This document shows, in pieces, positions 26,001-39,300 of a stretch of DNA of 64,000 nucleotides. A program made the translations under genes and the position numbers. The DNA is from Thuidium tamariscinum (taxonomy: Eukaryota > Streptophyta > Bryopsida > Hypnales > Thuidiaceae), in the NCBI GenBank assembly GCA_947034885.2, contig OX344752.2, positions 28,834,386 through 28,898,385 of the forward strand, given 5' to 3'. Every line of letters begins with the position of its first letter. Positions within the stretch are counted from its first letter, which is position 1. The notes beneath the pieces are model-generated. The model was given only the letters and a program-made list of their open reading frames with translations, was not told the DNA's origin and did no database searches.

Positions 26001-29000
26001 TCTTATTTGCTTTTTCATTTTCATTTACAATCCAAATTTATTAAATTATATTCACAATTCCAAATAATATCTATTCAAAATGTAAAATTTAAGAACATTT
26101 ATCATATATATTTATTTAATGCTATTACAATTCAAAACACAACAAAAGAGGCCTTTATTGTATTGATTATGAAGGTTTGATTTTCTTGGTGAATTTGAAT
26201 AAATATTCCCCCATCTTTAATTTAATATTGAATGGTTATCTTTTTTAAATGATGTAAAGATAAAGACAAAGCTTAGTGCTAAAATACCTTTAGTCATATT
26301 GTTGATTGAAGTCATTTACATAAATTTAATTGCCAAATTTGATGACTTACAAATACTAAGGTGCAAGTCACTTAAATGTATTTTCTTATTTCATCCACAT
26401 ATTATTCACTAAAGATCTTTCAATCAAAAAATTTACATAGAGCTATTATTAAGAGTCAAGACTTAGTTATTTTAATTCATTTCATAGTAATAAGGTCAAT
26501 TATGATTTCTTGATATATATTATAATTCAATTGATTTTTCAAGTAGAAGTAAAATATTGAATTATTATTGCAAAAATTAAATTTATTTTTGTATCAAAAC
26601 TATACATGTAATGATATTTAGGATTAAATTATGCATTTGACAAGATCATCTAAAGGACCTTATGAAATATCCTATCAAAGTTGTTATGTTTCTTTCTTTT
26701 ACTATAAGTTTTGATTCAAAACAAAAGAATTTGCAATCTTTGCATATATTTAATATGTGTACACTTGTTTACATCAATATGCACAATAATTTTGCATTTC
26801 TAGCTCTTTTGTAATCTAATTGTCATTTCATACAAAACTTGTAGGAAGTTATTCGCTTGATTGAAGAACAAACAAGGAAAGAAAAAAAAGCTCAACAAAA
26901 ATATGATATGGATCATGCTTTTATGGAAATTCATGGTCCAAATATTGAAAAAGAAAAGGAGGAGAAGAGGTTAGAAGAAGAGAAATTTGGAAAACATGAA
27001 GAAAATAAATTGATCATACAAAGAATTTTAGAAGAAAAGAGAGAGCTGGAAAAGACTTTAACTTTGGAACGAGATAAAATGGTTTTAGCTTTGATGCGCC
27101 AAGATTATGGGGATGAAGTACTTTCCATCCTTGTTATATGGCAGGCACCTATACTTCCATTCATTTGCACAAGTTATATTCTTGAGATGTGTATACATTG
27201 ATAATAAAAATAAAATGAAGTTGTTGACATTGTAATTAGTTCATAAAGAAGCTCAATTTCTTTATAATTATTGTATTGATTTTGTTGTACTAAAGAATTG
27301 TATGCTTTGCAATGGACTTTAAATTATATAAGATCTATTCTATGGTCAAAAAAATATTAGTTTAATCTCTATTTAATGTATTGAAAATTGGTTTTGTTTA
27401 TACTTTGTAGTGTACATGATAAGAAAGGCACTCAATTTTATAATTCTCAAAAAAATACAAGTGCTAAATGCTATCAAATTAGATTAGATTATTTTTTTTA
27501 AAGATATTTGGAAAAGCCTTCTATTTTAATTGGAATCTCTGAAAATCAAGTTTCTATTTGATTATTACAAATTAAGTTTCATCTACCTTAAAGGTTACAA
27601 CTCCATAAGATAAATTATTACAAATTCTTTATCTACATTTGATGAATATAGGTTGAGGCCTTAGAATGAAAGGATCCCTAAAAAGGATTCTTACTTCATA
27701 GATGTGTTTGTCCTTTTTAAAGGTCTTTGATTTTCAAAAGAAGATTTAAATGCATATTTGAATTTGATTGAAATTAAAATAATTACAAGTTGAATTTCTA
27801 CTAGCTCCATTCAAATATTTAAAAAATTCTCAAAATCTCTACAAATCATCGAAGTTGAAAGCTTAGTTGTGTTAGAATCCAAATCATACAATGATGTGAT
27901 TTTCAAACCATGTGAAATGTGTTTCAAATTCTATTTTTAGAAACTTTGGTAATTTTATTTTCCATGACTCACTTAAAATGTGAAATTAAAATATATTAGT
28001 AAAACAAATTTCATGTACAAAATTTCAATATAACAAAAATATCAAAATTACATCAATTGATTAAAATATATATAGGTAATTGATTAACTTCTTTTGTTAT
28101 ATTTACACATTTATTCTCATATTTTTCTATAAATTCATATAATATGTTTCTCGGAATTAATCAAAAGTTTTCACATTTATAGACTATATGTAGTCTCATG
28201 TAATAAATTTAACATTGAAGTTTCATTTGCAAATCATTTTACAGCCAAATTAAACTTGGAAATGATGTTTGACTATATAACCATGGTTCATTTAATCCCT
28301 ATCCTTGCAAGAGCAAGATACATGACTAAAGCACTTTGTCAAAAATGATTCAATTTTTGAACCCATAGGTTCATTCGTCATTTTCATAGTGTTCTTGAAA
28401 GTCATCTATGAACTGCTTTTTGACCCATTGTCCTTTTAAGATTAAAGAGATTAAAAAGTAGAAAGTTACTATTCTCATATTTTAGGCATGTGTGATGATA
28501 CTTTGGATGTTCAAAAAAATGATCAAACTACGGAATTATTTTTAGTAACTTAAGTGTCATATTTACAAATTGCAGAAAAGAAAAGAAGAGGAAGAAAGGG
28601 AACGCTTAATGCTTGAAAAAATAGACCGTGACTTAGCTATTTCACAGGTTGCTACAAAATTTTATTAGATCATACTTAACTCTAAGAACTTAAGCAATTA
28701 GAATAGTGAAAAAATCAAAATATAATCATTTCTTCACTACAAGGGAAAAGGGGTGTTTTAAGTATAGTCCTAGGGATACAATTTTAAGTAATGACCCTTT
28801 CAAGAGATTTTAAGTAAGAAATACATGTCTTTCTAGTAAAATTTTACTAGAAAGACATGTATTTCTTACTTAAAATCTCTTGAAAGGGTCATTACTTAAA
28901 ATTGTATCCCTAGGACTATACTTAAAACACCCCCTTTCCCTTGTAGTGATTGCATCCCCAAATTTATAATTTGCTTTTTAATAAATCTCCTATCTTTTTT

Positions 29001-29212
29001 TTCAAGATTGCACTAAACAAAACAAAAGAAATTATTGTATGGATTTTTTGTCTCAACAAAACAAATTATTATTACACTACAAGAGAATGAGGTCTTTTAA
29101 GTAGTGTCCTAAACATCATGTCTTTTAAGAAATGTCTTTTAATGCGTCTTTTAATTAAATTTTTACTGAAAAGACATGATGTCTAGGACACTACTTAAAA
29201 GACCCCATTTTC

Positions 29213-29243
<31 letters not shown>

Positions 29244-32200
29244 GAGTATGAAAAATTTGAGGATGACAATAATTTGAAACATGGGTGCAGGTTTTTGAAA
29301 TTGGCATGAGGACAGGGGATTACAAATTCAATGTGGATACTCATGTTTCAAAAACCGAATGGAGAGAATGGACTACTTTGTATGCTGTGGATTCCTTCCC
29401 TTCTTTGCCTTTGCCATTATGTGTTGGTTGCTCCAACAAGAATGACCTTCTCTATGGGCAGGTATTTTATCTTCTGAATTGCACAAATTAATTATTTCTA
29501 AAATGAACATTAAAAGTCTATTTAGTTCTATTTATATTAGCCAATTAATTCCCAAACAACCAATTGAAATTCAAGGAGGTTCCTACAATGTCAATTTTTA
29601 ATAAATCTTTTTGAGATTTTGACACAAAGTGTGGGAATGTAATCTCTAGGTGGACATAAATTTTTATTGTGATTGGATGTCTAAATCAATAGTTGTGTTG
29701 CCCCCCCAAAAGTCTAGGTGGCTTAGAATAGTCTTTAGATTGTTACCTTCATGTTAGTTTTTCTTTTGTTTAGGTTTTAAGTCTCAAAAGTATCCTTATA
29801 GTATAGAGAAATCTTAAAAAAGGATGTTTGAAGAACACACACAAAATCTAATATCCTCTTTAGTGTCTAGAAATAATTACTAAAAACCTCAAGGTAGAAA
29901 TTATCCTAAAACAAAGCTGAAAATTCATGAAATAGAAGGTTCCAATGCAACCAAAATATTGCTTACATGGACTAGCACCTTTGTAGATGCAATTAATTGG
30001 CTAAAAAATGATGTACATATAGTTCCAAGTAATTGTGGTCAAGGCCTTTTTTCATATTTTATAAAGTGCTTAAGTGACAATATAGATTATTATAGCTACA
30101 TATTTGATACAAAATATCACATTAGTGCATATTACTTGTCCATAATTCTATTTTTATCTACAATCTCATAATTTCATACAAGATTTCTTTTATTTCTTTG
30201 GAGTTTTATGGAAAAAAATTCATGATTTTTTGCCACTTAATAGACAAGTTATTTTTTTGGATGTAATCTAGCACTAGAAAGCCCCCCCAAAAGCCCTAAA
30301 TGTGGTTAACTTTAAGCTTGTATATCCTTTGATTGTGACTTCATAGATTGTGAAATATAGGCATTTAAAGTTAATGGAATAAATTCACTACTTGCCTATT
30401 ATCTATTTGCATGTTCTCCAAAGTTGCTTGGAAACTTTCAAGTCCTATTACTTTTGGCTTAACCTTTAAAAGACCAAATTACGTTTTGGGGCAATATAGA
30501 AATTTTAGGCACATAATTGTGACTAAAGATTTAATTATTTTTCTTTGAAATTTTAGCACAACATGTGAATGAAGAATATCTCTAAGGCCTAATAATTTCC
30601 ATAAATTTTAACTACATGGTTAAGAAGTTATTGTATGGTATGTTTTTTTTTTCTCACCAGTTGAGTATTCCCAACAAATGTAAGAAAATCTTTTTTTCAT
30701 AAACAAAATTTGAAATTGATTTTTTAGATTTATGTATGTGTAGAAACCTTTGAATCATGCCATTCTAATTTATGAGATGAAAGTTATGAGGAGTTTTAGT
30801 TTCTGGGCAATTATGGATTCTCTACTCGACAATAAACTTGGAAGTCCTTTATTTTACTCGATTTCCAATCATTTGAAAAAAATTAAAAACATTGGGTGTA
30901 GATTGATTATCACAACATTACAACCATTGAAATTGACATTTTCCAATTTCATAAATAAATTCTTAAGCATTATCTATTTTGAATCATTCTCTATATCTTT
31001 CTACTTATCATTTTTTTCTTATATATTGGATGGTTGCAAGAAATACCTATATTATTTGTTGTCTTTTGCAACAATACTCATGAATTTTTTTGGAGCACAT
31101 TAAAATTAGAAAACTAATTTTTAAATTTTTAAAAAATTTGACTTATATATATACCTTTAAGATGAAGAAGGAAATGTATAGAAAAATTCTCTAAGTAGGA
31201 GAACTTGAAAAGTGCCAAACCTCAAGAAAATAGGTACTTTGATGTTTTTATTAGTTTAAAATAGTAAAAATAAGTGAATACGAAAAAAAATTGGCCATCT
31301 GTAATAACTTCATGGAAATGGTCATTGACCAAAAATCCCACCAAAATAAGATTTATATGTTTCAAAATACAAGTAGAGAGAAGCTTATTTTATAGACTTT
31401 TACACCACAAAAAATTAATTTGACAATTAGCTACAAGTCTACTAGAAGACCACCTCACCAAATTTCACCTCAAAATTTGTTTTTTGGATTCAAAACAAAA
31501 AAAATTTGGCCAAAAAACGGATCAACATGTGACAGAAAATAGTATAAGTGTTTCTTGCAATCACCCTCTTGTACAATTCAAAATGGTTTGAAAATTTTCA
31601 AGCATGTAGCCAACTTGTTTTTAAGAATGAATCCAAAGGAATACAACCATTTTGGACATTTTTTCATACAAATTTGACCTTGTAAAGTGCAACTGCTTGT
31701 TTTTTTTATAGGGCTAAGAAAAGGATTTCTCAAGCCAATGAACTACAAGATCCTATGGTTACAACTTACAAGGATCAAAAAATGTTTTTTTCCCAAAATT
31801 TGGTACTTGTACTAGATATGACAGTTTTGAAGTGTTTTTGTTGAAAACTTAGTTAAGGAACTTTGGGATTAAGCACCCAATTGGGTAAAAACTACATACT
31901 TGAAAAGATCACAAAATTATGTATTTAAGGTGAGCATTTCACATCCATTTGCTCAATTGTGACTTCATATTAACCTACTTGAGCTTTCATTGTACTTCAT
32001 GGGAGTTTAAAAGAACTTTAAGGATTAAAGAGAATTAATGAAATTTGGGCCAAAAGTGACAATTTTGGGACTCACATATTGAGAGTTCAATAGGAGGATT
32101 TGGACCATTCAATTTGTGTTTGAAGCCCCAAGTCTTCTATGCATCTACTAGCACAAAAAATTCTCAAATTAGATTTTTAATAATGGAATGCACCTAATAT

Positions 32201-33277
32201 ATTCAATTGTTGAAATTTTCATAATTTTTGTATCTATTAAGGTTGGACATTTATAGTAAAAGTTTATTATTTGTAGATTGCAGCAAAGAAATATTTTGAT
32301 GAAGTAGAAGATTGGACAAGTCCCAAAGAGTTTGGTCCAATTGGAAGAAACTTGTATTTGGGAGGTATCCTCCATGAAATTCATTTACTTGCAGATGAGC
32401 CAAAAGATCATCAATTTGTTGGTCTAATGAAATTCAGTCTCATGCTAGCCATTATTGGACCTCCATACTCAGGTTGATAATCTTCATGATTTAAAATAAT
32501 TATCACTTCTATTGACGTTATCAAGTATAAACATTTGTACTATATGTAATAAGGAAAATGGTAGTTTGGAGACACTCTAAGTGTAAATTGAAAATGATAG
32601 TTACTACTAATTTTGAGTGCATAGTGAAAATTCTAAGCGCATTTAGAACCACAACCAATTTACAAGAGAAAATCAAAATTTAATTCCTTAGGGGTTCCAA
32701 TCCTCTTATGTAGTTTCTAAACAAAATCACAAGACCAAACAATATGGGTTAATGCTTTTGTATCTGTATCGTATTTTCATAGTTGTAGCCATCGCCATAT
32801 CATATTTTGATAGTTGTAATTAAAACCATATGTATATTTATATGTCTATATCTATGTATCCATATCTATGTATCCATATCTATATTTGTATGTTTGTATA
32901 TACGTATAGTGTTTTGATCAATTGCAGGGGATGGAAATTCTTGTTTTTTTTCCAAAATTAATCAATGGTTGTCTTTTTTCTATGTTCGAGAGGGGAGGAG
33001 GAGGGAGGAGACAAGAGTGAGACACCTATTTTGGGGGTCATAGTTATAGTCATAGTAACTAAAGTGAGAGTCCTAGAGCTTGGTGACTTGACCTCTAAAT
33101 ACCTTCATATAGGTCCATGTAGCTTAGTTCTTTTAATAGAATTATCTTCAACAACAATATATTTGGACACATTTGGCAAGACAATTGTAGATTAAAAGAT
33201 TATTGGTATAGTTGTTATAAGTACATTATATAGGCATAAGTAGCAAGAATTGCTTTTGACGACTAAAAGTACAATAA

Positions 33278-33326
<49 letters not shown>

Positions 33327-36300
33327 GTGGATATTATTTATAATTCTATAATGTAATGTCAAAATTCAATTGGTAGGAAAGACTACTGTGGGCAGACAAT
33401 TGGAGGCAGATTTTGGACTTGTTCGTATAGATCCCAATCTTGTAATTCAGTTTGCAATTGAATATGCAATTGCTGGTATAAGTCCAATATAGTGCATACA
33501 ACATATCATTATTGTAATTAATATTTTATTGAGAGAATTAAATGCCAAATATCCCCCAACTTCAATTTTATCTCAATTGTCAATTGTAAAAGAATAAACT
33601 TATAAGTTTTTATAATATTCTCAAATTTTCAATTTTCAATATACATAGTCACAAAATTTTATGACATATTTGACAATTTTAAACATAATTAAACTCATTC
33701 CTTGTATTGATATTCACAAAGTAAAATAGCAAAAAAATAAATATTTAAAGTTCTTAGTTCTTGAATATTTTGATTGACAAATTACAGAAGATGCAATGCT
33801 CAAGCGTATAATGATCCCTAAACTTGAGTCAACTACACCAACATCTTCTTATGATTCTTGTACATGTGTGGAGGCTTTACTTGATCCACCTTTATTTTCC
33901 ACTCCACCACCAACGCCAACTCTACCTCCTCTACCTCCTCCACTTCTTCATCCAAATCCATTTCACAAATTCTCATGGAAAGGTGAACTTGGAATGCGGG
34001 CCAAAGAAGCTTGTGATAATAATACACCGGTAACCTATTAATTTATGTTTCACAAATCTAATATGACTCAATTAAATTCTTAATAAAATTTATAGACCAA
34101 GGAAAATCTAAAATTCAAATTTTTCTTCAAAATCCACAACTTGTAATTTCAAAAACAATGATTTTTAACAACAAAATATGAACCAAAAATCTCCACATCA
34201 TCTTGTATATAAACTATATAAAATATATTGTTGTTACATCCAATTATTTCCATGGATTAACTTTTGCAGATTCCTGATGAAGTTGTAGCACATTTAATGT
34301 TATTGGTAATTCATGAATTGAAAGAATATGGTATTGTTTTTCTTATATTCTAAGCAGCATAGAAGCATAAAAATAAAAAATAAAACTAGAAAATATATAT
34401 ATGTATATACTCTTAATGATAAATAATAAATAAAAAAGAACCAACTACAATTAGAATTGAAATTTGTGTAAACATTAATGTATGTAAGAATGAATGCATG
34501 AAATGAATGTGATTTTTACTTTGTTTCTTCTATATGGATAAGAATATCTTTACAACCGTAGATCACAATTAAAAGGCTAAAATAATTGAATTTTTTTAAT
34601 TTAAGGACTATTGATTGTAAGCAAATAAATAATTTAAAATCAATATAGTGGTATTAAAAAGATCATCATTTAATTCATCAACCATATTTTTTGACAAACA
34701 TGTAGAAATTTAAATATATATCTCTGTAGAAAAATGGTAAATCAATACCATGTATATGTATAGAGTATCCACTATATATTATGAATTGTGCAATTAAGAA
34801 AATTACATGTTAATGCTAAAGTTAAACTATGATTTCATCTCCTAGTATTCATTAGATTTCTTCAATAAATCACAAATCTAAAAATCATGTCTACAAATAT
34901 GATTTTTTGGTAAAATATTGTTGGCTTCTTTGAGATATACCAATATCTATCTACATGCTATTAATTGATATAAAAATCACTTGGCTAATGTACAACTACT
35001 TTAATCAATATTATCACTTCAATAAAGTGATTTCTCTTCATCCTTAGAAAATGAAACTTATGATGTTTTATTTTACTAAATAGTTTAAAATTTATTTTGT
35101 ATTTCTAAAGATATTGTTTTAAAAACATACATACTAAAAGGAAATTCATTTTTTTGTTTTGTGATGTCTCATATTTATTACAAATTTAATACAAAGTTTT
35201 TTTATAATCCAAAATGAAAATGTTGTTTATTTTTTCCAATATAAGAAATATCCAATCTTAATAAAAAAAATTTAAATTAATTAAATGTATAAATTAGCAT
35301 CGAAGGATTTTTTTTATTGAATTGCATGTATGTTCATTGTGATGACACACTTCTTTCTATAAAGTCACTTTAACCACTAAAGGACCAAGTGATCATTCAA
35401 TATATGTAATAAATATTGGGTAGTTGTATTCAAATATAATTTTAGTTAGATGTCTACAAAATTTTGACATAAGCTATGAACTTGTACCCTTTTGATACGA
35501 ATATAATTTTCTTTTTCAAATTGAGTGCTTGAATATAAAGTTGTAATGGGAACCTTAAACTTTCCAAATAGCTTGGGTGCTTTGGACAATACATACAAAA
35601 CTACTTCTATACTTTTGAAATTTGGTAAGTATGTAATGAATATGATAAAGGATGTATTTGTCAAGAAATATCTATGTGTAGTGTAAGAATCTAGGGGAGG
35701 ACACTTCCCATTTTTTAATAACCTACGTGCGGTGGAAGATAGGGTACATTTAAATAATCTTGGGTAAAATTTATAAGAAATTTATGTATAAAATAGGGGA
35801 CATTAAAAAGGTAAAGTGTTTTAAAAATAAAATAGGGATGATAATATGGCTGATTTTTCCAATTTATGGTAAAATAGGGGCTCTTTTAATGTTGCCAAGT
35901 AATGATTACAAGTAATTGATAGCCCCCCTAAAAATACCCCACCGCCGCATGTGGGTCCCCCAAATACACAAGAAGTGTCCTCCCCGGGGTAAGAATATCA
36001 CTTTAAGATCAATCAAAGCAAGCTCATCTTGTTTGGTAAGGTTGGAAAAAAATTCTTCTAACTTCAAAGGTTACAATCTTCCAATTTTGCTTAGTCAAAG
36101 TTTCCTAAGAACTTTTATACATTCCTATAATAGTCTAGTACAAATTTGCATGGTTGAGGTCTAAAATAATAAACAAATAATTTGTTTTTTAATACCTAAA
36201 TTATAGCAATTTTTGCCAATTTTCATCTGAAAATGTGCCTCAATCTTTTAGGGGCTAAAGTATTAAAGAAAAAAGAAGCTTTAAAGTTCAAATCTTTATA

Positions 36301-39300
36301 GTACATCTTTTGGATTGTTGTTTGTATGGGTTTGTTTTTTGAAAATTAGAACAATAGGTGATGCATTGAAAGTTTCAAAATACTGAAAAGTAGTATATTG
36401 TAAGAAAAAAATAGTGCAGACTACCATTCAAATTGTGCACAATATATAAAATTGAAAAAAGATAAAATATTCTTTTCAATTAAAATAAAAAAATTCAAAC
36501 TTGAAAATTAATTTTGTAAATGTATGGTATTAAACATAAATTTATAAAATATGACATGATATTTTTATTGTTGTGAGGGATATTTTTTAGTTATAAATAA
36601 ATATAATACATCTTTAAAAAGATTGCACTATTTCAATACAAGTGCTTAAAATTCATTTAACTTATGGAAGTTGATTGGACTTTGCAGAAGACCAAGTTCA
36701 AGCATTTGAATGTTCTACAAAACTAGGTTTTTTTCTTTTTACAAAGTCTAAATGATAATTATAAGAAGACCATAAACCTGTATTATATTTAAAAAGTTCT
36801 CTATTTGATTATTTTCATTCTTTTTGTTCTATATTTATTTTTTATTTTAGTTATCTTATAAGTGAAGGTCAAGTATGGAATTATTGAAGCCATTTTTGTG
36901 AATGTTAGATGCATAATCAAATGTCATCTTGTGATTGGCACTAACATTAACCTTAAAGAATTTGATATTCAAATTCTCTCTCTATATATATAAACATATG
37001 CCAAATCATATTTGCCAACTTGAATTATATAATTTTTAAAAATATGAACGATATAGTTTCTAAGGCCTTATATCCAAAAAATACATAAGTGAAATATAAT
37101 TTAAAACTCTAGAAAATATTATAAGAATGATTTTTTTACATTCCCCTTAAACTTATAAAAATTCTATTTCAAAATTTAACATACAACATTGAGCCTTGAA
37201 GTATATAAAAATATTTTTGATGTGGCTTTGGTCTTTTTACTAATAAACTTTACTTATGAACAATAAAGTAGATCCAAGATATCATTCAATTTTAAATTAC
37301 AGTTTCAAATATTTGATGTTTAGATTATAGTAGGGTGATTGCAAGAAATATGTAACAATCTTATTGCATTGTGTTTATTGAGGGGCATGAGAACTTTTGA
37401 GTATTATTTGTGCATTTTATAAATCATTGGTTTTATTATTAAATTGGAGTGAGCCTTCTATGAGCCAAAGTGATTGCTTTGTTGTACCACATAAAACCAT
37501 GGAAAAAACAATTGTGCATTTTTCCATCAATTGACTACTATTGTATAGAAAATTAGAAGATAAATTTGTTTTTAATTTATGAAACTAATCATTTTGTAGA
37601 ACTTAATATAGGTGGTTGATCACCAAATTAATTAGTAATTTTGAATCTTCAATTGTTCAATAATATATATTGGAAAAAGAATACTTTAAAATGTTTAGAG
37701 GAAAAAAAATTATAATTTTCTTAAGACATACGATTTAAATCTCTTAGGCTATCATATCCTCCAAATTTGAACTCGAAATCCTTGAGAATCAATATTGAAT
37801 AGTATACCCAACTTCTAAAACAAATTGTCAATTACACATTTTATACAAGAAATATTTTAAATAATATATTATTAAATTTATTAATGAAAATGTTCAAAAT
37901 TTTGAAATAAGCTTGTTATTTTTATATCCAATTTCTTTATAAGTTTTTGCAACATCAAATTATGTCTTCAAGGTTGTTGTTGGAAAATGCTTTAAAACTC
38001 TCTATAAGTTGGAATATAGTACAAGTCTTTTTTGCAATTGCCTACAATACAAAACCAAAAACATTATATGTTTTTCTTATTTTTGTTTTTTTCTATTCAT
38101 TCATGACTACAATTTGCACTTTCAAATTGAGCCATCAAAAGAAATTATAGATATTTAATGATATGCCATATTAACAATTATTTACTATATAACCATTATT
38201 AGAGTATGTGATGAATTGTCCATGACAATTTTTGAATAAAGTTTGACACTAAATTTTTCAAGTTCAATTAACTATGTTGAAAACTTATGACTTGATTGTT
38301 TTACCTTAATGCAAAAATTTATTTTATTTTCTTAAAATTACAAATTTCTTACATCTAAAGGATATAACAATTTTTGACAGGTACTCCTAAAAAAGCTTTG
38401 AAGAAACCTAGACATTTTGCAAATAAACCTAGTAAGATTTATCTATACCTTAAGACAAGTAGTTTGTTTTGTTTTGTTTTGTTTGTTTTTCACATTGAGA
38501 TCTCCCAGCCTTTGCACCCCTTGGTCGCGTGCTTGATACCATTGGAAAGCTCTTAGCAAGGAGGGGTGCACGGGTTTTGTTTCATGGCGTTCAGACTTAC
38601 AATGTCAAAGTTATAGATTTTGAGTTAATTTTGGTTCTAAATTTTTTTTCTTAAAAACTTACTTTGATTTTTGGTTGCAATCTTGGTACTGGCAAAAATT
38701 CCTTGGTGAAGAGGGGTTATATACTTTATTTTGTGGTGTTTGGACCTATGGGGTGAAAGTTGTTAAAGTTCAAAGTTTTCATGCATTACTTTATTTTGGA
38801 TTTGACTGTGGCAACGGCATAGGGCACACTAGTTCTTTTGATATTTAGAATAGTACATAGATAGCTATAGGTAGAATTTTGATTGTTTAGAATTCTTTCA
38901 CTTTATATTTATTATATGTGACTAATAACTTTGCAAACATGATACTAATTCATTCTAAAGTATTATATGTATACACTAATAATCAAATATTCTTGTTGAT
39001 TATAAATTTAAAAATAGAATAAAATATACCAATTTTTTATTTTTATATGAATACTTAAAAAATAATTGATAGTTATCATCATTTCCACTGGATATTTTTA
39101 AATTGCCAAAAACCAATTCACATAGAATAGAACTTTTTAAAGTAATATAGCTAAGAATATATTACACTAAAGAGATTATTACATTAGAGAGGTTATTACA
39201 TTACAATCATCATTGCATTAAAGTAGGAGGTTTTGAACAATTTTTTTTCATTTCTTATGAAGTGCCAAAGTGGTGATATTTCATTTTATTGTGGAGCTCC

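Noticed and set aside
32965-33195. 76-codon plus-strand frame beginning MVVFFLCSRGEEEGG
   Set aside because: Lies in intron 9, with no splice phase to the neighbours and low-complexity V/I repeats.
33796-34041. Alternative frames across the proline-rich exon 11
   Set aside because: Only the phase-1 frame connects to the P-loop exon on the left and the PDEVV exon on the right.
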